Positions 33,368 through 42,086 are shown, counted from the first letter of the stretch. The stretch: DNA of 64,000 nucleotides from an uncultured Lachnospiraceae bacterium (GCA_910577275.1 CAJTMW010000005.1:146764-210763); one strand, 5' to 3'. The notes: generated from the letters alone by a model not told the origin. Program-made: numbers and translations.

Positions 33368-34504
33368 ATGAAAGAAAACAGACCTTCAAAAATCATACAA
33401 TCCATAACCGCTGTTTTCCTTGCGGCTTTCGTTCTGCTGTTTGCCGTTGCTTTCCTTATTACGGAGAAACAGGAATTCTCCGAGGGGGAGAACAGATATC
33501 TTGAAAAATTTCCCGAATTTACTTTCTCCTCTTTAAAAGAGGGAAAATACACGGAAAAGCTTCAAAGCTATCTGTCCGACCATTTTCCGATGCGGAATCT
33601 GTTTATGGGCCTAAAGGCGGAAACCGAGATTGCCCTCGGCAAAAGGGAAATCGGGGGCGTTTATATTGCAAAGGACGGCTATCTCATCGAGGATTATGCC
33701 GCCCCGAAGAACACGGACAAAATCGTGGGGCAGTTTGAAAAGTTTGCAGAAAGCCTGGAGGACGCCGAGGTTTCCCTGATGCTGGTGCCCACCGCCATCA
33801 CGATTTACGGGGAGAAGCTTCCGGCCCTTGCCCCTGTGCGGAGCCAGCTGCAGACCCGGGATGAAATCTATGGGCGGCTTGATTTTTCCACAATCGACTG
33901 CTATGACGCCCTGATGGAGGCCAAAAAGGACAATGAACTGTATTACCGTACCGACCATCACTGGACAGGGTACGGCGCTTATGCCGCTTACACGGCTTAC
34001 TGCGAAGCTCAAGAAATCGTGCCCCTGCCCCTTGACCGGTTTGATATCACAGAGGTTTCTACGGATTTTAAGGGAACCGTTTATTCCAAATTGAATGATG
34101 CGAAAATAAAGGCCGACACCATCACCATTTTTGAGAACCCGGAAAACCGTCTGACCGTTTACTATGAGGACAAAAAGGAGACGGCGGATTCTCTTTACAA
34201 CTTTGAGTATCTGGAGAAAAAGGATAAATATTCCATGTTTCTTAACAATATTCATCCTTTTATCGAGATAACCAACGAGACGGCGGATTCCGACAAGGAG
34301 CTGGCGGTCATCAAGGACAGCTATGCCAACTGTATGGTTCCTTTTCTGGTGAACCACTACCGGAAGGTCTATGTGTTCGATACCAGATACTATAGAGGCG
34401 GCCCGAGTAAGTTCATCAATGAAAACCGGCAGATTACCGATGTGCTTCTGCTTTACAATATGAACACACTGGACAATGATACGGGAATCGGCGGGATTTA
34501 TTAA
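33368..34504 (+). CDS. DHHW-motif protein of the surface acetylation operon
   Basis: 378 residues. One N-terminal membrane anchor (about 14-34) and an AlgX/AlgJ-like SGNH-type domain, with the motif RTDHHWTGYGAYAAY (about 196-210) that names the family and an IKDSYANCMVPF segment (about 316-327) carrying the likely nucleophile Ser. It sits 18 bp after the MBOAT gene and is the expected extracellular acetyl acceptor/transfer partner. Its 3' end overlaps the converging tyrS gene by four bases. Confidence 0.88.
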   Translation: MKENRPSKIIQSITAVFLAAFVLLFAVAFLITEKQEFSEGENRYLEKFPEFTFSSLKEGKYTEKLQSYLSDHFPMRNLFMGLKAETEIALGKREIGGVYIAKDGYLIEDYAAPKNTDKIVGQFEKFAESLEDAEVSLMLVPTAITIYGEKLPALAPVRSQLQTRDEIYGRLDFSTIDCYDALMEAKKDNELYYRTDHHWTGYGAYAAYTAYCEAQEIVPLPLDRFDITEVSTDFKGTVYSKLNDAKIKADTITIFENPENRLTVYYEDKKETADSLYNFEYLEKKDKYSMFLNNIHPFIEITNETADSDKELAVIKDSYANCMVPFLVNHYRKVYVFDTRYYRGGPSKFINENRQITDVLLLYNMNTLDNDTGIGGIY

Positions 34505-35775
34505 AAGCAAATTCTGAGAAACTTCTTTTTCCCGATTTTCAGCACATCGCCGTCTGCTATTTCCCTGTCCATGGAGCTTTCCTTTTCCATATTTACACGG
34601 ACGCCGCCCTGTGCGAGAAGACGGCGGAACTCGCTGCCGCTTGCCACAAATCCCTCCTGAACGAGAAGGGGGGAGAGGTCGCCCAGGCGGCATTTGCTAC
34701 AATGAGCCGGCTCGCGGAGGGCGACAGCGTCTGCTTCAATCCGCAATACGGGAATATCCTCAGGAATCCCCTTTTGGGAGAATGCCTGATGAAAAAATTC
34801 TTCTGCGGAGCGAGTCTCCTCCGGCGTATGATACAGGGCGGTAATGGTTCTGGCCAGAAGCATCTTGCAGTCTCTGGGATTTTCACCGCCGTTAAGAGCC
34901 TTTTTTATTTTATCCAGTTCGTCGGGCAGGATATCCGTTGTCAGCTCAAAATATCTGATTATCAGCCGGTCGGGCACCTCCATCACTTTCTTGAACATCA
35001 CGCTGGCCTCCTCCTGAACTCCAATGTAATTTCCAAGGCTTTTGCTCATTTTTTCCACGCCGTCAAGCCCCTCCAATATGGGCATGAAAAGAGCGGCCTG
35101 GGGCTCCATGCCCAAATCCTTTTGCAGGGAGCGTCCCATTAAAATGTTGAAGGTCTGGTCGGTGCCGCCGATTTCAACGTCGGCTCTGATGGCGGCCGAA
35201 TCGTAAGCCTGCATAAGAGGGTAAAAAAATTCGTGGAGCCCGATAGGCGTATTGTTAAGGTAGCGGTTCTGGAAGTCGTCCCGCTCCAGCATGCGGGCTA
35301 CGGTGACGGTGGAGGCCAGCTTAAGGATTTCCTCAAGCTTTAAAAGCTCCAGCCATTCCCCGTTGTAGCGGACCGTTGTTTTCTCCGGGTCAAGCACCCG
35401 GAATACCTGTTCCTGATAGGTCTGAGCGTTTTGCATAATTTCCCTGTCGGAGAGGGCTTTGCGGCCTTTGGATTTTCCTGTGGGGTCTCCGATTCTGCCC
35501 GTGAAATCGCCGATAATAATTACTATATGGTGCCCCATGTCCTGCATCTGCTTCAGCTTCCGAAGCACCACGGCATGGCCCAAATGGATGTCCGGCGCGC
35601 TGGGGTCCAGTCCCAGCTTGACGGTGAGGGGCGTTCCCGTGCGTACAAAACGCGCCAGCTTTGCTTTCAAATCGTCTTCTCCGATTATCTGGGCGGCGCC
35701 CTGTGAGATGATGCGCATCTGGCGGGCTACTTCGTTTTTTACAGTTTCTTCGTTTACTTCTTCTAAGGGTTTCAT
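34501..35775 (-). CDS. tyrS: Tyrosyl-tRNA synthetase
   Basis: 424 residues. Class I synthetase charging tRNA-Tyr. HLGH is at 64-67 and KMSKS near 250; GGTDQTFN and QPEAAL-like (MEPQAAL) segments fit the TyrS type found as TyrZ/TyrS2 in Gram-positives. The S4 RNA-binding domain closes the protein (EFRRLLAQGGVRVN). Residues about 344-360, between the anticodon-binding region and S4, are encoded by a 41-bp repeat also found at 5010, and look like an insertion relative to my memory of the family. Controlled by a T-box leader. Confidence 0.95.
   Translation of the reverse strand: MKPLEEVNEETVKNEVARQMRIISQGAAQIIGEDDLKAKLARFVRTGTPLTVKLGLDPSAPDIHLGHAVVLRKLKQMQDMGHHIVIIIGDFTGRIGDPTGKSKGRKALSDREIMQNAQTYQEQVFRVLDPEKTTVRYNGEWLELLKLEEILKLASTVTVARMLERDDFQNRYLNNTPIGLHEFFYPLMQAYDSAAIRADVEIGGTDQTFNILMGRSLQKDLGMEPQAALFMPILEGLDGVEKMSKSLGNYIGVQEEASVMFKKVMEVPDRLIIRYFELTTDILPDELDKIKKALNGGENPRDCKMLLARTITALYHTPEETRSAEEFFHQAFSQKGIPEDIPVLRIEADAVALREPAHCSKCRLGDLSPLLVQEGFVASGSEFRRLLAQGGVRVNMEKESSMDREIADGDVLKIGKKKFLRICF
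34701..34741. repeat. Copy B of the 41-bp dispersed repeat, inside tyrS
   Basis: Matches 5010-5050 at 34 of 41 bases, ungapped and in the same plus-strand orientation. On the tyrS strand it encodes roughly EADAVALREPAHC. The intergenic copy, read in the equivalent frame, gives AANAVTLCEPAYC. Confidence 0.6.
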
Positions 35776-35905
35776 TGTAATTCATCCTCCTGCTGCAGTT
35801 TTGCCAACCCTGTCAGGTACACCTCCGTTTCCGTCTATTTCCGGTCGCGCTCCGTATTCGGGAAAGGATTTGTACATATTCCGGGGGGGGCTGATTTTTC
35901 AGAAC

Positions 35906-36202
35906 AAAAAAACTCCCGTCCTAATACAGGACGAGAGCAAATTCTCGTGGTACCACCTGATTTCACAGACAGCTCGCACTGTCTGCCTTTTCGAGTACGG
36001 CCCTTAGGGCGTATACTCTAGCACGGTAACGGATGCGGGAACCGTCGCAGCCTACAGGGCCATGGGCCGTTTGGTGCGAAGCTCAAAGATGTATTCGCAT
36101 AAAGCTTTCCATGCGCCTCTCATCAGCCGGCTGCTTTCTGTATGCTTCACTTTACGCTACTTCTTCTTATCATTGCTTTTCTAAATCGTTCATATGAAGT
36201 TG
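35906..36202 (-). ncRNA. T-box leader (tyrosine) with terminator
   Basis: On the minus strand the leader carries the T-box GGTGGTACCACGAGAA (complement of 35943-35958), which base-pairs with uncharged tRNA's acceptor end, followed by a terminator stem (35913-35938) and seven T (35906-35912). A TAC codon at 36093-36091, near the base of the stem I region, fits a Tyr specifier. In this mechanism uncharged tRNA-Tyr stabilises the antiterminator and lets tyrS be transcribed. The specifier is assigned by fit to the downstream gene, not from a folded model. Confidence 0.88.
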
Positions 36203-36208
36203 TGTGTT

Positions 36209-36237
36209 ATTGTAACGGCAGGAGAGGAAGTTGTCAA
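36209..36237 (-). promoter_or_regulatory. tyrS promoter
   Basis: Reading the minus strand: TTGACA (36237-36232), 17-bp spacer, TACAAT (36214-36209). One base from consensus, as expected for a housekeeping gene regulated after initiation by its T-box. Start of transcription is expected near 36202. Confidence 0.8.
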
Positions 36238-36327
36238 GGGGGAGAAAAAATTTTTTTTGAAGTATGTGAAAGGAACAGGCAAGTTGCATGAGCGATAGAT
36301 GCACATTCTATCAATAATATAAAATCA

Positions 36328-36374
36328 TTGATTTTCACCATATAGTATCGTAAAATGATACTATGAGGTGAAAA
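36328..36374 (+). promoter_or_regulatory. AbiE promoter embedded in an 18-bp dyad
   Basis: TTGATT (36328-36333), 17-bp spacer, TAAAAT (36351-36356). The dyad runs from TTTTCACC (36332-36339) through ATAGTATC to GATACTAT and GGTGAAAA (36367-36374); 16 of 18 positions pair around a 7-nt centre that contains the -10 box. The right arm also includes the ribosome site GAGGTGA of the antitoxin gene. AbiEi antitoxins are known to repress their own operon by binding inverted repeats. Confidence 0.75.
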
Positions 36375-36376
36375 TA

Positions 36377-36964
36377 ATGATAAAAACAACCGCTATGATA
36401 TTAAATGAACTGAAAGCATATGCAAATCCAAAAACAAAGCTGAGCCGAATGGTACAATCAGGGGATTATTTTCCAATTGTGAAGGGTTTATACGAAACCA
36501 ACCGGAATGTTGACGGGTATTTGCTTGCCGGGAGTATTTACGGCCCGTCATACCTGTCTTTTGAGTTTGCATTGTCCTATTACGGTATGATTCCGGAGTC
36601 AGTGTACACATACACTTCCGCCACTTTTGATAAAAAAAGGAAAAAAACCTTTGAAACTTCATTTGGCACATTTACTTATCAGGATGTGCCCGGCAAGGCG
36701 TATCCGTGGGGAATCAGACTTGTATTTGAGGGAGAATACTCTTTTCAGATAGCTACAAAGGAAAAAGCGGTATGTGACAAGCTGTACAATATGTCGTCTG
36801 TACACAGCATGAACGAAATGCGGCAGTTGCTGACAGATAATCTGCGTATAGATGAAGAAGAACTTGAAAAGTTGGATTTACAGTCCTTACAAATATTACA
36901 ACAGAAGTATCATTCGACCAATGTAAATTTTCTGGTTAAGGTTTTGGAAAAGGAGAGAATATGA
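36377..36964 (+). CDS. abiEi: AbiEi antitoxin of a type IV toxin-antitoxin system
   Basis: 195 residues. N-terminal winged-helix region reads as the AbiEi antitoxin domain (LKAYANPKTKLSRMVQSGDYFPIVKGLYE), with SYLSFEFALSYYGMIPE and EKAVCDKLY following. AbiEi is a DNA-binding autorepressor that counters AbiEii without direct toxin binding. Start ATG 36377 rather than GTG 36368, which lies inside the ribosome site GAGGTGA. It overlaps the toxin gene by four bases (ATGA). The family gives phage abortive infection and stabilises mobile DNA. Confidence 0.88.
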   Translation: MIKTTAMILNELKAYANPKTKLSRMVQSGDYFPIVKGLYETNRNVDGYLLAGSIYGPSYLSFEFALSYYGMIPESVYTYTSATFDKKRKKTFETSFGTFTYQDVPGKAYPWGIRLVFEGEYSFQIATKEKAVCDKLYNMSSVHSMNEMRQLLTDNLRIDEEELEKLDLQSLQILQQKYHSTNVNFLVKVLEKERI

Positions 36965-37827
36965 ATTCGGTTATTGAACAAATGCTGCAAGGGTATAGCC
37001 TGAAAACCGTTTACGACAAAAAGAATGCAATGAAAGAAGTTATGCAGGAAATTGTTTTATGCGGGTTAAGCAGGGCAGGTTTTTTTAAGCAGGCGGCGTT
37101 TTATGGGGGTACGGCGCTTAGGATTTTTTATGGATTAGACCGTTTTTCGGAGGACCTGGATTTTTCCCTTATGACAAAAAATCCGGCTTTTGATGTGAAG
37201 GGTTATTTTCCTTTGCTGGAAAAGGAAGTAAAGGCATATGGATTGAATGTGACAATACAGGAAAAGGAGAAGACACAGTCCTCGTTTATAAAGTCGGCGT
37301 TTTTGAAAGGAAATACAAAAGAGCATTTGCTGCTGTTTTTTCATGATGAACCGATAATGGGGGTAAACCAGAATGAAATGATAAAAATCAAGTTTGAGAT
37401 AGATATCAATCCGCCGGAATTTGCAGGTTTTGAGAGAAAATACCGTTTACTTCCGGGACCCTATGAAGTGAATCTGTATGATGCGCCGTCGCTGTTTGCC
37501 GGAAAGGTACATGCGGTCATTTGCAGGGCGTGGAAAAATCGTGTGAAGGGCAGAGATTTGTACGACTATGTTTTCTATTTAGCCCGGGGAACGAAGCTGA
37601 ATATCCGGCATTTGGGGGAACGGTTGAAAGAGTCGGGCTATCTGACGGAAAGCGCTGCATGTACGCTGTCAGACGTAAAACAGATGCTGTCCGGGCGTTT
37701 TGAAAGTATAGATTATGAGCAGGCGAAAAGAGACGTGATTCCATTTATACGGAATAAGGATAAAATCGAGCTCTGGAGCCCGGAGTTTTTTAAGCAGATT
37801 ACGGAAAATCTGCAGGTACTACCATGA
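36961..37827 (+). CDS. abiEii: AbiEii nucleotidyltransferase toxin
   Basis: 288 residues. The nucleotidyltransferase motif GGTALRIFYG...RFSEDLDFSL (about 49-70) supplies the GG and Asp-x-Asp residues; KIKFEIDINPP near 140-150 gives the third acidic position, and KVHAVICRAWKNRVKGRDLYDYVFYLARG (about 180-208) is the typical C-terminal motif. AbiEii-type toxins are bacteriostatic; the related MenT transfers nucleotides to tRNA acceptor ends. Coupled to abiEi by ATGA overlap. All key residues appear intact. Confidence 0.9.
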   Translation: MNSVIEQMLQGYSLKTVYDKKNAMKEVMQEIVLCGLSRAGFFKQAAFYGGTALRIFYGLDRFSEDLDFSLMTKNPAFDVKGYFPLLEKEVKAYGLNVTIQEKEKTQSSFIKSAFLKGNTKEHLLLFFHDEPIMGVNQNEMIKIKFEIDINPPEFAGFERKYRLLPGPYEVNLYDAPSLFAGKVHAVICRAWKNRVKGRDLYDYVFYLARGTKLNIRHLGERLKESGYLTESAACTLSDVKQMLSGRFESIDYEQAKRDVIPFIRNKDKIELWSPEFFKQITENLQVLP

Positions 37828-37830
37828 TAA

Positions 37831-37989
37831 ACCCGTACTTTATATAGTGACAAACTGCGCCTTTCCGTGTTAGACTTAACTCGTACAGACCTGGCAACAG
37901 AAGAAGATAAAAATGCTTACAAAAAGCAGCCAAATGATAGAATAGCAAAGAACATTTTAATGCAAAACAGGGGGTGGAGTTATGCGTGA
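37831..37989 (+). pseudogene. C-terminal remnant of an Rpn-family nuclease-like gene
   Basis: A 52-codon open frame without a start directly follows a stop and reads LYSDKLRLSVLDLTRTDLAT, then EEDK and unrelated text. The pattern (Tyr-Ser-Asp-Lys, then a strand, then ATEEDK) is what I remember from PD-(D/E)XK transposase/Rpn recombination-promoting nuclease proteins just after their catalytic half. No ribosome site or upstream domain exists, so this is a leftover at the edge of the AbiE insertion. It overlaps the start of the next gene by eight bases. Confidence 0.45.
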
Positions 37990-39037
37990 TACCAGAATAC
38001 GGCGGACAGCGGCAGCTTTCGCCGTATTGCTGATGCTTGCCGGATGCGGCAAAGCAGCGGAGGAACAGGCACAGGGAACAGCACAGGGACAGGCGAAGGA
38101 ACAGGAGCGGACGGTTTCCGCGGAATTCGAGGGCTTCGGAGCGTCGGGGCTGAGTGCGGAGCAGTTAAAGGAGAGCGGCGCTGTTTTTGAGGACGGGCCG
38201 GTGGAATTTCAGGATTCGGTGACGGAAGAGATGTTGCGGAATATGCTCGGCAAAAAAGAGGGGGAGGTTCTGCGAAGCGAGCTGCAGAAGATTCACGGGA
38301 TATACTGGCGTTATGACAAATACTGGTCCGATTTGCAGATGCTTGACGGAACGATTCCGAAAGAGTCGGAGGACGGGGAACGGCGGTACTGGCAGACGAA
38401 GCAGCCTTCCTCCATTGAAGATTTCGCGCTTTGCGATAATCTGCAGTGGGTTGAGTTCGGGAAGATTGAGCTGCCCTCCTTAGCGCCGCTAAAGAGCCTG
38501 ACACAGCTTGAAATGATTGGGGTTCACGGCGCGTCCGCCACGAAAGAGAGAATGGACGAGCTGGCGGCGCTTCCGGCGCTTAAGGGATTTGTAATCGGAG
38601 GCGGGGGTTATACGGACTGGAGCGAAATTACGGACGGCAGCTTCCTGCTTCCGGCGGCGGAACGTCTGGTTTATCTGGAGGCCGGAGGAGAAATAAGCTG
38701 GAACACGGAGGTGCTGGCCCAGATGAAGGAGCTGGAATTACTTCTGATGTGGGAGCCGGGGGACCTCTCCTTTCTTCCAGAGCTTCCTAAGCTGAGGAAG
38801 CTGTATCTGAGCGTCGGCGACGAGATAGACGGAAGCCCGATTGGAGAGGTCGGGCAGCTGGATTTTCTGTCCATTGTGACGAGCCGGGGAAACATAACGG
38901 GAGTGACACTTGACGATTTGCGGTCTCTTAAGCATCTCCGGTATCTGGGACTTTCCTGTACCGAGCTGACGGAGGAGTATTCCAGAGAGGAGATTATAGA
39001 GGCGCTTCCGTCGCTTGAGACGCTCAATACCATGTAG
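37982..39037 (+). CDS. Leucine-rich-repeat-like lipoprotein
   Basis: 351 residues. Lipobox LMLAGC (Cys about 21), then a Gln/Glu/Ala linker. From about residue 135 to the end there are leucine-rich-repeat-like units (LQWVEFGKIELPSLAPLKSL, LPKLRKLYLSVG, LKHLRYLGLSC, LPSLETLN). It is exported and membrane-tethered. It begins the operon with the binding protein and permeases downstream (25-bp gap), which is unusual company for an LRR protein; a binding or docking role on the cell surface is possible but unproven. ATG 37982 has GGGGGTGGAG upstream. Confidence 0.8.
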   Translation: MRDTRIRRTAAAFAVLLMLAGCGKAAEEQAQGTAQGQAKEQERTVSAEFEGFGASGLSAEQLKESGAVFEDGPVEFQDSVTEEMLRNMLGKKEGEVLRSELQKIHGIYWRYDKYWSDLQMLDGTIPKESEDGERRYWQTKQPSSIEDFALCDNLQWVEFGKIELPSLAPLKSLTQLEMIGVHGASATKERMDELAALPALKGFVIGGGGYTDWSEITDGSFLLPAAERLVYLEAGGEISWNTEVLAQMKELELLLMWEPGDLSFLPELPKLRKLYLSVGDEIDGSPIGEVGQLDFLSIVTSRGNITGVTLDDLRSLKHLRYLGLSCTELTEEYSREEIIEALPSLETLNTM

Positions 39038-39062
39038 ATTTTCGGGGGATGAATAAATTACC

Positions 39063-40415
39063 ATGAAAAAGCAGAAACGTTTTTTATATATCATATTTGC
39101 CGTGCTGCTTGCCATGCTTTCCTTTGGCTGCGGCGCGTCGGAGAAGGCCGGAGGAAAGCTCACCGTCTGCGCGGATGGGAACGGCTTAAATGAAATGTAT
39201 TTAGGGCCGATTCTGGCGCAGTTCCAAAAGGAGCATCCAGAGGTGGAGCTGGAGGTCGTCTATCTTCCGCCGGTCAATACGATGGACAGCGCAATGATGG
39301 AGGAGCGTACGGCGGCGCTGGCGCGAACGCGCACGGAGCTGATGAGCGGTAAGGGTGCGGACGTTTATCTTTTCTTCAACCGCCCGTCGGAGGACTACGA
39401 CAGCTATATGCTGTTCCCGAATCTGGAACGCCAGATTATGGGAGGCGTTTTTCACGATTTGGATTTTCTGTTTGACAATCCGCAGTTTGACAAAGAGGCG
39501 TATGTTCCGTCGCTGCAGGAGGCCGGAATATACGAAGGCAAACCGTATATTCTGCCGCTGAGCTATACCTGTCCCGCAATGATTGCAACGGCGGAGGGAC
39601 TGGGGGGCAGCGGCTTTGACGAGGCGGCGGCGTCTGGGGGAACGGCGGATTATGTGAGAGAGCTGATGGCTCTGCCAAAGGAAATGCGGCCTTATCTGGA
39701 CGTATCGCTTCCGTCGCTTTTGATGAACGCGCCGTCGGTGTCCCCTGTTTCCGTGCAGGAGGCGGAAATCCGGCTGGATATGCCCGCATGGCAGGATACG
39801 TTGGAACAGGCCGGACTGGTTCTGGCGGACTATGAGGGTTCTGAGGAGGATTTCTTTGCGGCAATAGATACGGAAACCTGCATTCAAAACGGAGCAGTAA
39901 TTTTGGCGGGAGCCGCCGTTGACCCGGGGTATTCCCTGCGGGTTATCGAGGATGCGGGCCATACGGCCAGGCTTTTACCGATTCCCAATGAAAAGGGGAG
40001 CCTGACGATGACGCCGTGTATTACCGCTGCGGTTTCCGCGGGGTGTGAGAACACCGGCTCGGCGGCGGATTTGCTGTTGTTTTTGCTTGGGGATACGGTG
40101 CAGGGAAGCGGTACTCTGGAAAGCAGCGGGAGCGCGGCAGGGCTCATTGGCGGCGGTACGAGCTGGCCGGTGCGCCGGGGATGCGCCGAAAAAATGCTGG
40201 AGCAGCTTTCAATACAGCCGGTGCAGCCGGGAGAGATTAGCGAGATACTGAAAGCGGACTTACAGAGTATGGAAGAACGCGCGGATGTGTGCCGTCTGGC
40301 CGGTCGTTACGACGGCAGGCTTTATCTGCTGGCAAAGCCTTATCTGGACGGAGAGATGAGCTGGGAGGAATGCTATGCCGGAATCGAAAAGGAATGGTCC
40401 TATCTGGATGAATAA
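39063..40415 (+). CDS. Sugar ABC transporter substrate-binding lipoprotein
   Basis: 450 residues. Signal peptide with lipobox LSFGC (Cys about 22) and a family 1 solute-binding fold (KLTVCADGNGLNEMYLGPILAQFQ, MSGKGADVYLFF, PYILPLSYTCPAM). The protein is more divergent than the binding proteins at 5266 and 52655. It partners the permeases at 40375 and 41235. Because the next downstream enzymes are a chitobiose phosphorylase and a phosphohexomutase, an amino-sugar disaccharide is the likely ligand; this is inference from context. Confidence 0.88.
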   Translation: MKKQKRFLYIIFAVLLAMLSFGCGASEKAGGKLTVCADGNGLNEMYLGPILAQFQKEHPEVELEVVYLPPVNTMDSAMMEERTAALARTRTELMSGKGADVYLFFNRPSEDYDSYMLFPNLERQIMGGVFHDLDFLFDNPQFDKEAYVPSLQEAGIYEGKPYILPLSYTCPAMIATAEGLGGSGFDEAAASGGTADYVRELMALPKEMRPYLDVSLPSLLMNAPSVSPVSVQEAEIRLDMPAWQDTLEQAGLVLADYEGSEEDFFAAIDTETCIQNGAVILAGAAVDPGYSLRVIEDAGHTARLLPIPNEKGSLTMTPCITAAVSAGCENTGSAADLLLFLLGDTVQGSGTLESSGSAAGLIGGGTSWPVRRGCAEKMLEQLSIQPVQPGEISEILKADLQSMEERADVCRLAGRYDGRLYLLAKPYLDGEMSWEECYAGIEKEWSYLDE

Positions 40416-41238
40416 AGGAAAGCAAAGGGGACAGATGTCGCTGCCAAGGCGCAGAGGTCTGCTGGGCGGAATATTGTTTTTTCCGATTCTGGCCGGGACG
40501 CTTTTGTTTTTCGCGCTGCCTTTCTGCATGGTGGTGGGCTTTTCCTTTGGCTTTGGAGGCGGGCAGGCCCGTTTTGTGGGAGCTGAAAACTATTTAAAAG
40601 TGATGTCCTCTGAGTCCTTCCGTCTGGCGGCCGGCAATACCGTAAAATTCCTGGCTCTTGGCGTTCCCCTTTTGCTTGTGCTGGGGCTTTTGCTTGCGCT
40701 GCTTATACATGCCGCCCTGCCGGGGAGCCGCCTGTGCAGCCGTACGATTTTGCTGCCCCTTGTTCTGCCGATTGCAAGTATCGTTATGGTGGTGGAGCGG
40801 CTGGTTCCGTCTCCGGTTCTGGAAAGCCCCGGGGCTTTCTGGGTTCTTCTGGCATTGTACCTGTGGAAAAACTGCGGCTATATCACGGTGCTGCTTCTGG
40901 CCGGTCTGTCGCTGATTCCTGAAGAACTGTATGATACTGCGGCCATAGAGGGAGCGAACCGGCGGCAGCAGCTCTGTTACATAACGCTGCCGCTGCTTGC
41001 GCCGTCCCTTTCCTTTTCGGCGGTGCTGGGAGTGATGAATAATTTTAAATCTTATCGGGAGGCTTTTCTGATTGGCGGAAAATATCCCCATGAAAGTATT
41101 TATCTGCTGCAGCATTTTCTTAACAACAATTTTGAAAACCTGAATTATACAAGGCTGGCGGTAGCCTCTGTGCTTACGGCGCTGCCCATTGTTCTGGCGA
41201 CCGTCTGTGTTCTGATTTTCCAAAGGAGGCGTTCATGA
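40375..41238 (+). CDS. Sugar ABC transporter permease (MalF-like)
   Basis: 287 residues, about six membrane segments. The EAA loop reads YDTAAIEGANRRQQLCYITL (about 184-203). The reported start at 40375 has GGAGGAATGCT directly upstream and overlaps the binding-protein gene by 41 bp; ATG 40408 and ATG 40435 (the latter with AAGGGGAC) are alternatives that only shorten the cytoplasmic N-terminus. Overlaps the next permease by four bases (ATGA). No ATPase gene accompanies it. Confidence 0.88.
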   Translation: MPESKRNGPIWMNKGKQRGQMSLPRRRGLLGGILFFPILAGTLLFFALPFCMVVGFSFGFGGGQARFVGAENYLKVMSSESFRLAAGNTVKFLALGVPLLLVLGLLLALLIHAALPGSRLCSRTILLPLVLPIASIVMVVERLVPSPVLESPGAFWVLLALYLWKNCGYITVLLLAGLSLIPEELYDTAAIEGANRRQQLCYITLPLLAPSLSFSAVLGVMNNFKSYREAFLIGGKYPHESIYLLQHFLNNNFENLNYTRLAVASVLTALPIVLATVCVLIFQRRRS

Positions 41239-41996
41239 GAAAAAAGGTAAAAAATCTGCCGGGCACGCTCGTGCTTTTGCTTGCCGCGGCGGCCGCGCTT
41301 TTGCCGGTGTTTTATCTCCTGTCCGGGTGCCTCGCAAATCTGCAGGGCTTTTGGCTGACGTTCCTGCGCACGCCGGAGTATCTTTATAAATTCTGGAACA
41401 GCCTTGGAATCTGCGCTGCCATTACCGCGGGACAGCTTGCGGTGAGCTGTATGGGCGGGCTGGCGCTTGCCAAATATCCGCTTCCGTGCCGGCGTTTTCT
41501 GACAGGGTTTCTTGTGATTGTTCTTTTGCTTCCGCTGCAGGTGACCTTGATGCCGGGCTATTTGATTCTCGACAGGATGGGACTGCTTGACACCGTGTGG
41601 GCGCTGATTTTGCCGCTGGTGTTTTCCCCTTTTGGAACGGTTATCATGTGGATGACCTTCCGAAGGGTGCCGGATGAACTGGCAGATGCCGCACAGATGG
41701 ACGGGGCCGGCGTTTTTACTCTTTTGTGGAAAATTATGGTGCCTGCCGGACGCAGCGGGGCGGTAAGCGTTCTGCTGTTAACGTTCGTGGACGCCTGGAA
41801 TATGGTGGAACAGCCCATGGTGTTTTTGCGGGATACGTCAAAATATCCGTTGAGCGTGTTCCTTGCCTCTCTTGACAGAGAAGGATTTTCACTCAGCTTT
41901 CACAGCGGCCTGCTCTCAATGCTTCCCGCCGTGCTGCTGCTGTTTTATTATCGGGAGGAGCTGGCGGAGGGCGGCGGACTTTTGCTGGAGAAGTAA
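41235..41996 (+). CDS. Sugar ABC transporter permease (MalG-like)
   Basis: 253 residues with about six membrane segments and the EAA loop DAAQMDGAGVFTLLWKIMVP (about 153-172). AAGGAGG precedes the ATG, inside the end of the upstream permease, so translation is coupled. Compared with typical MalG proteins the N-terminus is short and the C-terminus ends ELAEGGGLLLEK instead of the usual GAVKG, a mild oddity. Works with the lipoprotein at 39063. Confidence 0.88.
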   Translation: MRKKVKNLPGTLVLLLAAAAALLPVFYLLSGCLANLQGFWLTFLRTPEYLYKFWNSLGICAAITAGQLAVSCMGGLALAKYPLPCRRFLTGFLVIVLLLPLQVTLMPGYLILDRMGLLDTVWALILPLVFSPFGTVIMWMTFRRVPDELADAAQMDGAGVFTLLWKIMVPAGRSGAVSVLLLTFVDAWNMVEQPMVFLRDTSKYPLSVFLASLDREGFSLSFHSGLLSMLPAVLLLFYYREELAEGGGLLLEK

Positions 41997-42086
41997 CCGG
42001 AAAGGCGCGGGCAGATTTCCGCCGGAAAACAGCGGGAGAGGCGGGGGAAGACCTTGGATGGAGAAATGACGGAAGGAGGGAGAAAA

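Noticed and set aside
33611..34693. Long minus-strand frame (360 aa) opposite the DHHW gene
   Set aside because: No domain, no ribosome site, and it runs antisense to a protein with clear DHHW motifs.
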